DNA of 64,000 nt from Lepidodermella squamata (lineage: Eukaryota > Gastrotricha), in contig JBLDXI010000028.1 of assembly GCA_047495785.1 (NCBI GenBank), positions 1,364,001 through 1,428,000 of the forward strand. The letters run 5' to 3'. The position numbers and the translations under genes were made by a program. The notes under the pieces were generated by a model. It did not search any database and was not told the DNA's origin. It saw only the letters and a program-made list of their open reading frames with translations. Each line of letters begins with the position of its first letter. Position 1 is the first letter of the stretch. Below are positions 45,371 to 56,502 of this stretch, piece after piece.

Positions 45371-46927
45371 TCAATTCGGAATGTTAGCATAATGACGCAT
45401 TGAAGCTTGCGGCCAGAAGATTTTAGAATAAAGAGCAGCTCTTTCGTCTTTCGTTGTTGCAACTGAAAGTAATCGAGCAATTGTATCACGAGTATTGCGA
45501 GGAAGAATAATGCCGTCATCCCAAAGCCTGGCAGATGCGTATATCGCATCGCGATACCCAAGAGGATTCTTTTTCGGAGTTTCCTCGTCGTCGATTTCGG
45601 CATCGTCAGATACTTCATTTCGATTGAAAGAGGTAAAAAATTTAGCAGTTGGCCATGAAAGAATAAAGTCCGGCTGAAGACCGGAGGAAAAATAAACCTC
45701 TTCAGCGCGATGATCGCCGATAAGAAGCGAAATTCGAGGGACACTGCAAGTTGAAATAATAGAAGTCAATCTAGCTGCTGCGCTCAAGGCTAGTGGGTTC
45801 ATTTTGTCAGGGCAAGGAGAAGAATTTGAGATGAAAACCAATGATATATTTCTTGACGAACAAATCTGAACGAAATGAGCGAACTTTGCCAATGAATCTG
45901 GATCGTTGACTAAAGGTATTGAGCCGGTTGAAACAACAATTCCAACCGAAATGCCCTTAATTGTTCCAAAACCAGCTTTCACAGCTAGGCCATACTCAGG
46001 TTTGTAATCGTGATAGATACTTCCGTCAAAGAGACCATCCAGAAGTTTTTTCGCATCAAAGCATGTTAAATCATCAGACATTATCGAGTCTATTTCATCA
46101 AGAGATTGAAGAGGTTCGTCGAAGGGCTCTGATGAAGAAATCGACTTTTTAGGCAGGGTCAGCTTGAATAATTCACGCGTAAGAGCCATTGCCTCAGTTT
46201 CATTGGCAGATCGCGCATCTGTGCAACCACTCACAGTTGTATGCAGCTTAGCTCCACCTAGTTCCTCTACGGTCAACACTGTTCCAAGCGCAGCTTTCAC
46301 AAGAGGCGGACCCCCAAGAAAGACGGCACCTTGCCGTTCTACGATGACAGCCTGATCGGTCATCATGGGGGTGTAAGCTCCACCAGCAGTGCAATGGCCT
46401 AAGACGACGGCCATCTGAGGAGCTTGATGACGTGCTTGATAATAAAATGATCGGCCGCCGTGATTTTCATCCGGGAATATTTCTGCCTGTAACGGTAGAA
46501 ACGCGCCAGCGGAATCTACGAGTGACAGCATGGGCAAATTGTTAGCTATGGCTATTCTGGCAGCACGCAAAGCTTTCTTTAATCCAATAGGATAAGTAGC
46601 GCCAGCTTTTACCGTGGAATCTTGAGCAATAACCAAACAATCGTGGCCTGAAATCCGGGCTATTCCTGTGACAACACCTCCGCAAGGTACAGTTCCAACG
46701 GGATCAGGTAGATCATAACCAGCACAACGAGAAAATTCATGAAACTGTGCATCTTTATCCATGATCAGTTGGATGCGATTACGAACAGTCAGCTTTTTCA
46801 GTGATATCTGACGTTCCACAGCTCTCCGCCCTCCACCAGCAAGAGATACTTGTTCAACGTGTCTGAAGTGAGCAAACTTTTGGGCCCATAAATGCCATCG
46901 AGCATTGGCAACAGCAGATAGGGACAT
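45371..46927 (-). CDS. MCCC2: MCCC2-like carboxyltransferase with degenerate C-domain
   Basis: One long exon encodes 518 residues of a biotin-dependent carboxyltransferase, closest to the beta subunit of mitochondrial methylcrotonoyl-CoA carboxylase (leucine breakdown). The N-domain is well kept: YDLPDPVGTVPCGGVVTGI, SLVDSAGAFLPLQAEIFPD, GHCTAGGAYTPMMTDQAVIV, FLGGPPLVKAALG and the LGGAKLHTTVSG segment. In the C-domain HFVQICSSRNI is recognisable, but the TGFMVG and GGSYGAGNYGM-type glycine motifs are replaced by unrelated residues (SSPCPDKMN; GDHRAEEVYF). The C-terminal ARLWDDGIILPRNTR is intact. An in-frame upstream exon (47142-47114, joined at 46967 through CTAG) could add 23 residues, but its acidic start does not look mitochondrial. 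EDEM2 follows 83 nt downstream. Confidence 0.88.
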   Translation of the reverse strand: MSLSAVANARWHLWAQKFAHFRHVEQVSLAGGGRRAVERQISLKKLTVRNRIQLIMDKDAQFHEFSRCAGYDLPDPVGTVPCGGVVTGIARISGHDCLVIAQDSTVKAGATYPIGLKKALRAARIAIANNLPMLSLVDSAGAFLPLQAEIFPDENHGGRSFYYQARHQAPQMAVVLGHCTAGGAYTPMMTDQAVIVERQGAVFLGGPPLVKAALGTVLTVEELGGAKLHTTVSGCTDARSANETEAMALTRELFKLTLPKKSISSSEPFDEPLQSLDEIDSIMSDDLTCFDAKKLLDGLFDGSIYHDYKPEYGLAVKAGFGTIKGISVGIVVSTGSIPLVNDPDSLAKFAHFVQICSSRNISLVFISNSSPCPDKMNPLALSAAARLTSIISTCSVPRISLLIGDHRAEEVYFSSGLQPDFILSWPTAKFFTSFNRNEVSDDAEIDDEETPKKNPLGYRDAIYASARLWDDGIILPRNTRDTIARLLSVATTKDERAALYSKIFWPQASMRHYANIPN

Positions 46928-47142
46928 CCCACTGAATGCACTGAATAAGGTCTTAATAAGGAGTCTGCTAGGGAAACAAGAAAAATTTCATATGTATGTA
47001 TAGAATCAATCAGAAGTTCGCGAGAAGTAGCGGAGATACGGGGGTTATGCTTGTTCAAGCATCCCGGTCCAAAATGGACCCCGACTGTGCCTTTTTTAAG
47101 GGGAAAACCTTACGCTTTTGACCACTCCTCCTCTTCCTCCAT

Positions 47143-48659
47143 TTCAAAGCCAAAAGTTTTTTTGATGCCTTAACAAAGTCTAAGATTTGCACCTTTGCAT
47201 CCCAATAAAATTTAATAGCTCCACCGCTGTTCGTGAGTGTTGCTTTTGAAACAGGCTCGTCTTGAGGTTAAAAAATATCACTTCAGCTTTAAAAACGGCG
47301 CATGATGAAGCCTCGCAAGTACGCAAACAGCTCAGCCAATGAATCCTTTGTGAGTGCTGACGTGTTGACAATTCGATGCGCGTCCTTAACTCCTCGAACC
47401 AAGTCGTCGAAAAACTCGCCTTTTCAATTGGTATTTGCTTTTCACAGACGATATATTTCATATACAAATATGTTATAGAACACAATTTTGAATACAGCTA
47501 ATATTTAATAAAAGCGTTGAGCGTGTCATCGCGGGGCCGGCTTTTCGTTTCAAGTTTTCTTGGGCTCCCTTCGTTCTGTGTCGTTCGACGTGCGTGTTGC
47601 CCTGTGTCGTTCTAGGGTGATGCATTCCAAGTTTCAGGTTGAGTAGCTCTCCTTGCGTGGGATTTATAGCAGGATTATTCAGGATTTCGCTGTCCAAAGT
47701 TATCTTTATGTCTTTAAGCTCTAATGAATCCACCTTGAAATCTTATCTTAGCTGCCAGCCGTTTCTCTGTTGTTCTATGTTCTATGTTCTATGGCAAAGG
47801 CATTTCGAAATTGATGCTGTCTCGTAGTTCGAAACAGCGTTTGCTTCATTCTAGTTGGCAATATGAGTGCCGTGTAGTGACTGACGACCGGCAACGATTG
47901 TATACGCCTATGCTCTGTTCTTTTTTCTAGCTTCGCCTATCTTCTGAATTCTTCATGTCTGACTAAGTAATCCTTTTTTGCGCTGCGGTTTTCGAATGGG
48001 ACTTGGTCTGTTGTATGCTACATGCTCCAGTGATATTAAGCTTCAAGGATTAGTTGGTTTGTTATGTGTTAGATTATTAGCATTGCTGTCTTCAAGTTAT
48101 TTTTAGTCTTTCAAGTTTCAGGAATGCATATTCCTTTGTTGATATCAGATCACGCTCACGTGTGAGAATAGTCGTCGTGTCATCTCGCTAGAGTAAATAT
48201 GATCATGCTCATTCTATTGCATCCATTCATCCATTCTATTGCTTATCAGAAATCTAAAATCAGACCGGCGAAGGTGAAGGGGATCAGTGCTGTAAATATG
48301 CTGGAAACATTTTATTTATTTGATAACTTCTACCAAATTCTAAGTCGAAATAGAACAATCAGTTTCTTTCTGCCGAAACTCGATGGTGTGGTGTTTTTCA
48401 GCATTGATTCGTATATTTTTAGACACAGACAACAGACAAAGATTGATCGCAAACATGCAATCTTGATCTCGTATCAACTGTGCAAGTTATGATTCGAAGC
48501 CCTCTGTATTGGCGACAAATGAGCTGTGGGTATATATATATATTCTGTCTTTGAGACATCTCGTTTCATCAACTTTTCATATCAACTTGCTACGAATAGT
48601 AAGCTTCTTGGTGTTTATTGTGAATTTTATGATGATTAGGTTAGGAAACATCCTTGAAA
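47143..48659. other. Intergenic region between MCCC2-like gene and RPS10
   Basis: Divergent intergenic DNA of 1.5 kb. It contains a small tandem repeat of TTCTATG units near 47775-47795. Short frames (up to 103 codons) lack support. A GATGATTAG acceptor-like site ends about 20 nt before the RPS10 start codon, so part may be a 5' UTR intron of RPS10. Confidence 0.5.
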
Positions 48660-49347
48660 ATGTTGATGCCCAAGAAGGACCGGAAGGCCGTGTACACCCT
48701 CCTCTTCGCCGAGGGTGTCTTGGTCGCCAAGAAGGACATCCACGCCCCCAAGCATCCTCAGTTGGACGTTCCAAACTTGCACGTCATCAAGGCCATGCAG
48801 GTAAGACCGCAAACTTATAGAATTCGACTGTGATCTAATGAGCAATAAATAGGGTCTGCAATCAAGAGGCTATGTGAAGGAGCAGTTCTGCTGGAAGCAC
48901 TACTACTGGTACCTCACCAACGAGGGCATCCAATATCTCCGCGAATACCTTCACTTGCCGCCTGAGATCGTCCCGGCGACTCTGAAACGCACGGCTGCTC
49001 AACGCCAGGGCGAAACCACTGCCCGGCCTCTTGGTGCTTCCGGTACCCCGAAGACTGGCGATGCCGTCCCTCTTGCTGGCCGCGATGCCTACCGTCGTGG
49101 TGAGTATTTCTTACTACTATACCCTATCTATAGTTGTATTAATTGAAATGAATCGCAGTGTGTAGTAGTAAAAGGCTAATTTGGTATGCACTACCTGATT
49201 ATAAATTCTATTTTATTTTTTAGATGACAAGGCTGCTGCTGCCGGTTCTGGCGCGGCCCCCATCGGATTCGTAAGTTACTGAGATACTATCTACCTCATT
49301 TATGCACGTTGTTCTATTTTATTTCACAGGGCGAAGGTGCAAAATAA
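48660..49347 (+). CDS. RPS10: 40S ribosomal protein S10
   Basis: Four exons (48660-48800, 48853-49099, 49224-49270, 49330-49347) give 150 residues. It starts [20 protein letters not shown], continues through [35 protein letters not shown] and [19 protein letters not shown], and ends in the Arg/Gly-poor, Ala-rich tail GEGAK. All are typical eS10 sequences. eS10 sits in the head of the small subunit near the mRNA entry. The length is slightly below the human protein because the C-terminal RG-rich tail is shorter. The last exon has only five codons plus stop. An AATAAA overlaps the stop codon. Confidence 0.97.
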
Positions 49348-49484
49348 AATACGTTTATAGTTGCGATGATGTGATGTAGAGGGAAAAAAGCAGTAAAAAG
49401 CTCGCTATTCTACAAATTGATTTTCTGTATTTTCTTTTTAGTGTTGTGTTTTTATATATTAATGGTTGAGATTTTATTTATCTA

Positions 49485-52400
49485 ATGCTGCAACCTCAAC
49501 TTGTTGAAAACGGGAATGCAACTCAGTATCATGTCGGAAATGGCGATGTTTATTACAACAGCAGAAACTACCCTCCTCCCCAGCAGCAGCAACAACAACA
49601 GACGGCTATGCGTTCGGCGTCAGTTAATGGCCTGAATTATGCCGAGCCACCACCTCAACAGCCGCAAAGTGGAAATTTTTATCAACAGCCGAGGCCAGCA
49701 GCGCCGGTCAATCGACCAGCCGAGACGCAGAAAAACGCGCCGTTGATGCGAGGCTGGCTGTTTCATTGGGAGGGCTGGCCGATCAAATTTTGGCATAAGC
49801 GATGGGCCGTCTTGCGACTAGGCACTCTAAATGTGTATAAATCATCGACCAGCGACAAATTGCTGAACTCATTCCTGCTTCACAACTACCAAATCACGAT
49901 TTCAGGCCGCGAGGATAAAAATTACCGGCGATTTGCCTTCCGTTGTGAGGCGCCTGGTCTGAAGACGCTGTATTTCGCAACTGAGACTGAGCTTGATATG
50001 GCGGAGTGGGTTCGAGCTCTGCAAGGCGCCGTTCAACCGATGGGCACTTTCCACTCCCATCCACCTCAAAACATCGAACAGCAAGCACCGCCTACGCCGC
50101 AAAATGATGCCGCTGATTACTCTTCCAAGTAAATTTTTTCTTCAGAAATTCCTCCTTGAATGTTTAAATCAATTCATTGTTTATATTTTTAGTACATTGC
50201 CTTATCATCGTCAAGTTGCGGCGCCAATCCAGCAGCAGTTTGGCAACAACAATTTCGCTAATTATCAGCAACAGCAACAACCCCAGGCGGGTTTCTACAA
50301 CTATACGCAGTCGCCACCTCTGCCGCCCCCAGTCCGATTTCCGCCGCCGCCCCCTCACCACCTCCAACAACAACAGCAACAGCAGCAGCAGCAAAATTAC
50401 GCCACATATCAAGCACCTCCTCAAATAATGAATAACAGCAACTACGAGAACCAGCAGCCTATCTACGAGCAGCAGCAAAAAGCGCCTGAAATGACGGCGT
50501 CGCGACAGCGTTTCGGCGCCTTCATCCAGCAGCTGGACGAGGAGCGGCGGAAGCGCTCGGCGTCGATGATCGGCCTTTCCGGGCCGCCTGTCACCTCGCC
50601 GATAACGCAATTGCAGGCCCCACAGCCTCTTCAGCAGAGCCAGCAGCAGCAAAACGGCAGCATTCCACCTCAAAATCATCAGGTTTGTTCTCGAAAACAA
50701 GCATTGTTTCATTAGAGCTATTCATTAATTTAAGGCGGCCTATCTATTCATCACATATTTTTAATATAAAATAATAGAGACTGTCTCAAAGTTTTGACAG
50801 CTCGTTGAAAAGTCATTGTCATTAGTGAAATGAAGTGAAAATTTTTGGCATAGTGCCTGCGGTTGAAATTTTGTGGTTAGAAAAATGTGACGTGAAAATT
50901 TTGGTAAAATATTTTAAAAAAAATAAGAAATTGACAGTTTCAGCTCCAAAACTAAAAAATTTAATTTGCGGTCAATAATTAAGCTGGAATTATTAAAATG
51001 AACATGTGATAAGAATCATAAAATTTGATGTTTATTTTTTTCAGAACTACGATTATGGTCAAGACAGATACGGTGGTTACACTACAAGTGAGTTACCTAT
51101 TTCAATTTTTTCCTACTATTTCCCCCTTCAATTAATACGACCCAGCTTGCGGTTGGCTCGCTAGCCAATTTGTTATGAACTAAACTCATTTGCATGCTTG
51201 CTCGTCCATATTATCTAGTTCCCTCTTCCTCTACTACCAACTCTACTACTACCACCGCCATCGCCCAGCCGGCTCAAGCGACTAGCCCGCCAGCAGTCGT
51301 TGAATCGCCGATCATTCCGCAGACAAACACTCGTTACTCAGCCCCGTTTCTTTTCAACGCCCTGCAACAGCAACTGCAAAATGAACAGCAGTGGAATTCG
51401 AGAAATTACGACTCATTAGATGTCGGGAGGAATAGCATGACTGTTTCAGTACCTCAACCCCAGCAAAAACCGATTGAGCCATACTCATCGCCCTCGATTC
51501 ACAGCAGCACGACTTATGACCGGCAGCAGCAAAATAACTCAGCGTTAAACGCATCGAATAATTCGTTGAATAAGCCGAAAATTCCGAATTTGCAGGAGCG
51601 AGTTTATAGCTTGATGCGATGCGTGAATAGCGAGGGCAACCAGACCCCGCAAAATCCGTCGCTTAGTCACTGGCTGAGGCAGGACTTACTCACCAGTTCG
51701 ACTGCGATTAATGAGGTGGATGGAACTCGCAGGGATGACGACCAAAACAGCGGAACTCTGACACCGGGCGTGACTCCGTCGAAATTGGACATTTCTCGGC
51801 CGGCGGCTAAGCCTGTAATGCAAATGAGCCCGCAGTACAGCCAGGTTGCGAAGAGAACGAATTCCGCTGTAATTGCGAGTAATAATAATTCAACGAATTC
51901 TACTGCTGCGAATGCACCTGCTTCTTCGATGTATGTCGAACACTGGTTGGATGCTCATGCCTCGGAGACCCCTCAGAGTAGCGTCGCAGTCGACAGTGGT
52001 TAGTTTTTTCAGAAAATCCTTACTAATCGCATGCTAGCTAGCAATAGACCCACCTTAATATTATCATTAAACCCACGCATGGTGAATGCATGAGATACGT
52101 TCAATTTTTCACAGGTTTCTAGGCTTAACTCTATGAAATGAGATATTAACGATCAAAATGCACCTAAACTTATTTCTTTAGGTTGAAAATGCTTGAAAAA
52201 TGATGGAAATTTCTCAACGCTTTATGAATGGAAAAATGCAAAAATCCTCCTTAAAAATTAGAACCTTATTTTCTGCAATATTTTTAAATTTAGCTAACAG
52301 TTTGAAATTCAGAAAAAATTGCTTATAGTGGAATACGGTAGCTTGTGACTTTCCGTCATTTAGTTCAAATGCTGAAAAAATTCAGAAATTTATTTTGCGA

Positions 52401-55160
52401 TTTTATTTTCTCTATAGAGCATCTGCCCAGCCCTGAACCGCCTCGCCGGGTTGAAGATGTGTATGGCAAAACTCGAGACGAGTTGGTTCTAATGTTGATC
52501 CAACTTCGCCGGCGCCAGGCCCAGGGCCGATATGTCGACCCTACTCTGTACCAAATCATCGAACAGCAACTCGGGGCCGAGCGATCGGTGATAAATTTGG
52601 TTGATAACGTAGTCTCGCCGTACGGAAACTCGGACTCGAACACATTGAGACGACAACGAAATGTTGAGAGGATAAATTCAGAGCGAGCAGTGGTCGCTGA
52701 CCAGCTCACCCAGAACAACGATGCAGATTTCGAGAGTAAACAGGCGATTTTCTGGAGATTGGACGAGGCTGTTAACCGCCAGACTGAGGTTGTTACCTCA
52801 TTGCAGGAACAGCATCAACAATTGATTGATGCGATAAATGTGATTCGGTCGAGGATGACTGCGAATTCGAGTCAAATTCATCAGTTGACTCAGTTGGAAT
52901 CTTCCCTCCACGGAATTCGAGGCAGCTTAGCCACTGCCTCGCGACACCTGGAATCTCTAATTTTTCAACGAAATGAGCTTGAAAAGCAGTTACAGGAATT
53001 GAAAGCGAGACAGGCGATGCACGTTAACGCACCTAGTCGATCGCTGTCTGTGCCCAGTTTGCAATTTGCGGTCAGGCAGCAACAGGTTGTTCAGCCCCAG
53101 CAGCAGCAGCAACAACAACAGTCGCGCTATTACCCGCAACCAGTCGTTCCAGTTGCGCCGATTTTGCAGCAACGGCAGGTTGAGCCGCAGCAAACTGCGA
53201 ATGAGACCTCGCATAGCCCTGTCTACGCGACAGTTCGGCGTTATCAGAATCAAAATGGGACGAAAACTACGGTTTTAGAGGCGCCGAAATCGTTGGAATC
53301 TGAAAAAGTGCCTTCGAAGGAACGTGTTTTCATGTACAATCCTGAGCCTGTGCAACAAACTCCTGAACCTCAGTTTAAACAGCCAGAGGTACGTATTGTT
53401 TAACGAATTGAAACTACTCAGAACACAATTTTACTGCTCTTACTCCGCGAAGGGTTGTATAACGGCTTTTTCCTGGATTAAAATTTTATTTTTGATCGAA
53501 AAATTAGAATTTCTTGAAAATGAGCAGCATATAATGAGAGCAAGAGAGCAAAAGAGCTATATCGCAACTTTCAAATACCTAAATAAATAAGAAAATAGGG
53601 CATGGTTCAGATAATCAAGTTGGCAAATTCAGTAATACATTTTTTTAATTCCGAGGATTATATCGTTTCTTTCGAATACTTAAGCTTATTTTTTCTATGG
53701 TTCTCTGCAATTTTCAATAATTGTCCAATTGGAATAAATTGATTTATATTTTCCGATTTTTTATCGAATTGTAAACGTTTTTGTCTCTATATTTAGCTAA
53801 ATTTCTGCTGTGAATTTTTCTTAATTTTCTCGTTTCTCTCATTCCAGCCCATCTATTCGAAACCGCTGAGATTTCAGCCTCAAGGTCAGGTTATGACTCC
53901 GCCCCAAACTCAGCGTCACCAGCAATATCAACCAGCTATCGGAGTTTCTCGCCTGTCCTCCCTGATGACCAACGGCAGCAATCAAAACCCGCAAACCCTC
54001 CACACGGCCGCTTCTCTTTCGATGCTGTCAGACGCCGGGTCTGAGGCTACGATCGACAGTCTTGCCCGGCAATACATCAACCCGCAAAGCAACAGCCGGC
54101 CCGTGCAGATGACGAGTGGCAACAGTGAAACTGGCGGGCGGCAGGGGCCGGAAAACGACGCCGAACTTGTGGACATGGTGCAGAGGGCTTTGGCGGTCGT
54201 GGGTAATGAAAAAGAGCAGCCGCAGCCGGCAGGTCGTTTCGCTCCGGCTCTGCCTGTCATCTACAACACCTCGTCGACGTCGTCCGTACCCCGGGTAAGA
54301 GTCGTCGCTAACTGTTATAATTAAGTCTCGCATGCAAATTGGCAACGAAACGGCGAAACACGCAAAACACATGTTTGCGTTTGTTGCCCGGCGGTCGCAT
54401 TTATCTCCCGCTGTGTTTACGATTATTGTTATTTGCGCACTACTTTTCATTGCCATCGCCCTAGTCACGTTATATTTGCTGATGCTCTTGACTACACGCA
54501 ACTCTAGGCGGAATGTGTAGTCGAGTGGAAATAAACCTATTCATATCATCGTATATAACCCGCTTTGTTTTTGTGTCGTTCTAGCGCTTCTCGGCCCATC
54601 TACGAGTGCCAACCCCGCCGCCGCCGCCCGAGAACCACCGCGAGCAGGAGGATAGCCTCGACTTTGAGGTGGAGCCCGAGTCGTTCGAACGCGATGTTTT
54701 CGGCGCGCCGGACAAAATCTCCATCCCAGAACGCTACGACCCCACGTCGGATCTGGTTGAAGATTCGTGGACAGCCTCCCAGAGTAACAACGAAGAAAAA
54801 GAACAACGTTCAGAGCGATATCGCCAGATTTTGGTGCGGCAAAGTCTGTCGAACTTGACGCAGGAAGAAGCGGGCTATCTGACTTCGAAATCCGCCGATT
54901 TGCGTTCGGCGATTCGCCAGGAATCGCAGGAACGCGAGCGGCTATTGCGATTGTCGCAAACTGTAGCGCAACAGGCTAAAAATGCGAGTATTCACCAGGC
55001 GGAGCGGTTAAGGCGGAGCATGCCCTCGTTGCTAGTCGACGGGCCGCCGACTATCCCGCCACCGCCGCCTCCGCCCCAAAATCAGGATGATGAGAAAAAA
55101 TCGGCTGAAACACTGTGGATGGAATTCGGGAACCGGGAAATGGCCATCGACGTGTGTTGA
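49485..55160 (+). CDS. PLEKHA5/6/7-like PH-domain protein
   Basis: Seven exons (49485-50128, 50193-50682, 51045-51087, 51219-51998, 52418-53388, 53848-54294, 54585-55160) give 1316 residues. A Gln/Pro-rich N-terminus leads to a PH domain at about 87-188 (MRGWLFHWEGWPIKFWHKRW, FAFRCEAPGLKTLYFATETE, MAEWVRALQGA). A long disordered region follows with Gln tracts, then a coiled coil (TRDELVLMLIQLRRRQ, VVTSLQEQHQQLIDAI, HLESLIFQRNELEKQL) and a C-terminal charged region with a PPPPPPP tract. The PH plus coiled-coil plan resembles the PLEKHA4-7 group, which act at adherens junctions and membranes. No WW domain is seen. The first basic residue of the usual phosphoinositide motif is His instead of Lys. 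A possible alternative last exon lies at 54326-54520. Confidence 0.8.
54326..54520 (+). CDS. Possible alternative terminal exon with TM helix
   Basis: Inside the last intron of the PH-domain gene. After an AATTAAG acceptor-like site at 54325 the sequence stays in the phase of exon 6 for 64 codons. It reads SRMQIGNETAKHAKHMF, then a strong hydrophobic helix (FTIIVICALLFIAIALVTLY) and a basic end (NSRRNV). AATAAA follows 10 nt after its stop (54530-54535). This would give a C-terminally membrane-anchored isoform in place of exon 7. The intron needed would be only 31 nt. A separate 62-residue peptide starting at 54332 is the alternative. Confidence 0.4.
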   Translation, partial: SRMQIGNETAKHAKHMFAFVARRSHLSPAVFTIIVICALLFIAIALVTLYLLMLLTTRNSRRNV

Positions 55161-56502
55161 AAAAAATGAAATTTAATTTCAAATTGTTGATTTGTAACAG
55201 TTTTAGCGTTAAATCGGGGCAAATTGGCTGGAACAAGATGGAGAAAATTATTTAAGCTGGATTTTCTATTCTGTCAACTAACCCCATTTAACGTTGAAAC
55301 TAAATTTTTGCGGTTGTGTCAAACAATAATTATAAACTGCTTCCAAACTGATATGATAAAACAATTCCTCTTCACTGTGGTAACAAAAAAACTACTGTTT
55401 TACTATGATATTTATAACACAAGCTCTTCTGTCCTGCTTTGCTCATCCTAAACAAGTGCTTTTAACCTTTTCTACACACCAAAAACTAGCATCTGTTAAT
55501 GTTTGTCTTTTCTATGAAATCTGCCGGATTTGAAATTTTAGGCGCGTGTCACCTTAGGAGCCACGTGATTTTGAGAAGCGGACGATTTCAAAAGTTTATA
55601 CATTCCTTTCTTTTCTTACACTACAATGTAACTAGTAGCTCTGACTTTGCTCAAAAACAAAACTCGAGTTTCTAATGTTATTAATTAAATTTACCCCGTC
55701 TTTTTCTGCGGTAATAAAAAATTGATACGACGACGATATATGAAATAATTTGATATTTTGCGCAAATTATATTGTTTTTGTTTCGGCTGTTTGATTTTTA
55801 TGATTTTTCCTAAATATACATAGAGCATGCGTGTGTGAGAGAACATGACCAAATGAAATGGAGAAAACCACCAGCCACCTTAAAAAGTGAGCGGTCGTAT
55901 TTTGCTATATTTTGCTTGCATGATCAAATAATAATAATAAGTTGAGGTCCGGGGTTATTATTTAAGTGGAACACCCAAAATCGCACTTTTATGCAAGAGC
56001 TGTTGTTGTGTAAATGAAATTTTCTTGAGAGCCAAAACTGCTTCATTTTATTCAATTTTATGATACGAAAATTTGTATTCTATCTGTTTCTGTTTTATGT
56101 CTGAGCGTAAATTTAACCCCACCTCCTCCTACTCCCTCTTATAGAACGTTAAAGCCCGTCGATGTGGTGGTGTTGTGATGATGAGACGCGGCGATGTTGA
56201 AGGAAATAACGAATAATATTAATAATGATAATAATAATAATAATAAAAATAAACCACATTTTGTATGGCGCGGCTGAGTTGTGTGTTAAATAATGCGAAA
56301 AGCTGCTGTTGCTTGCTGAGATCGATATCGTATCGTGTCAATTCGAGGGCTGCCTTTCCACTCGAATGCGCCCTGTGAGACTTTGTCGCGCGGGCGTCGC
56401 TAGCCGCTGCAAATCTAACTCTGTGTTTGATTTGTCTCGACATTTATAGAGCGGTTAAACTTGATAGTAGAGCAGTTTTTCGCCGCTGGTTTGCTGGTTG
56501 TT
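55161..56502. other. Intergenic region between PH gene and SHOC2
   Basis: AT-rich, with an AAT/AATA microsatellite near 56216-56250. It holds the 3' UTR of the PH-domain gene and the SHOC2 promoter. Short frames up to 75 codons have no support. Confidence 0.5.

Noticed and set aside
46968-47142. Extra first exon for the MCCC2-like gene
   Set aside because: It is in frame with good splice sites, but adds an acidic MEEEEEW start that does not suit a mitochondrial enzyme. Kept only as a remark.
48509-48820. 103-codon frame overlapping RPS10 exon 1
   Set aside because: Wrong frame for RPS10; a shadow of the real exon.
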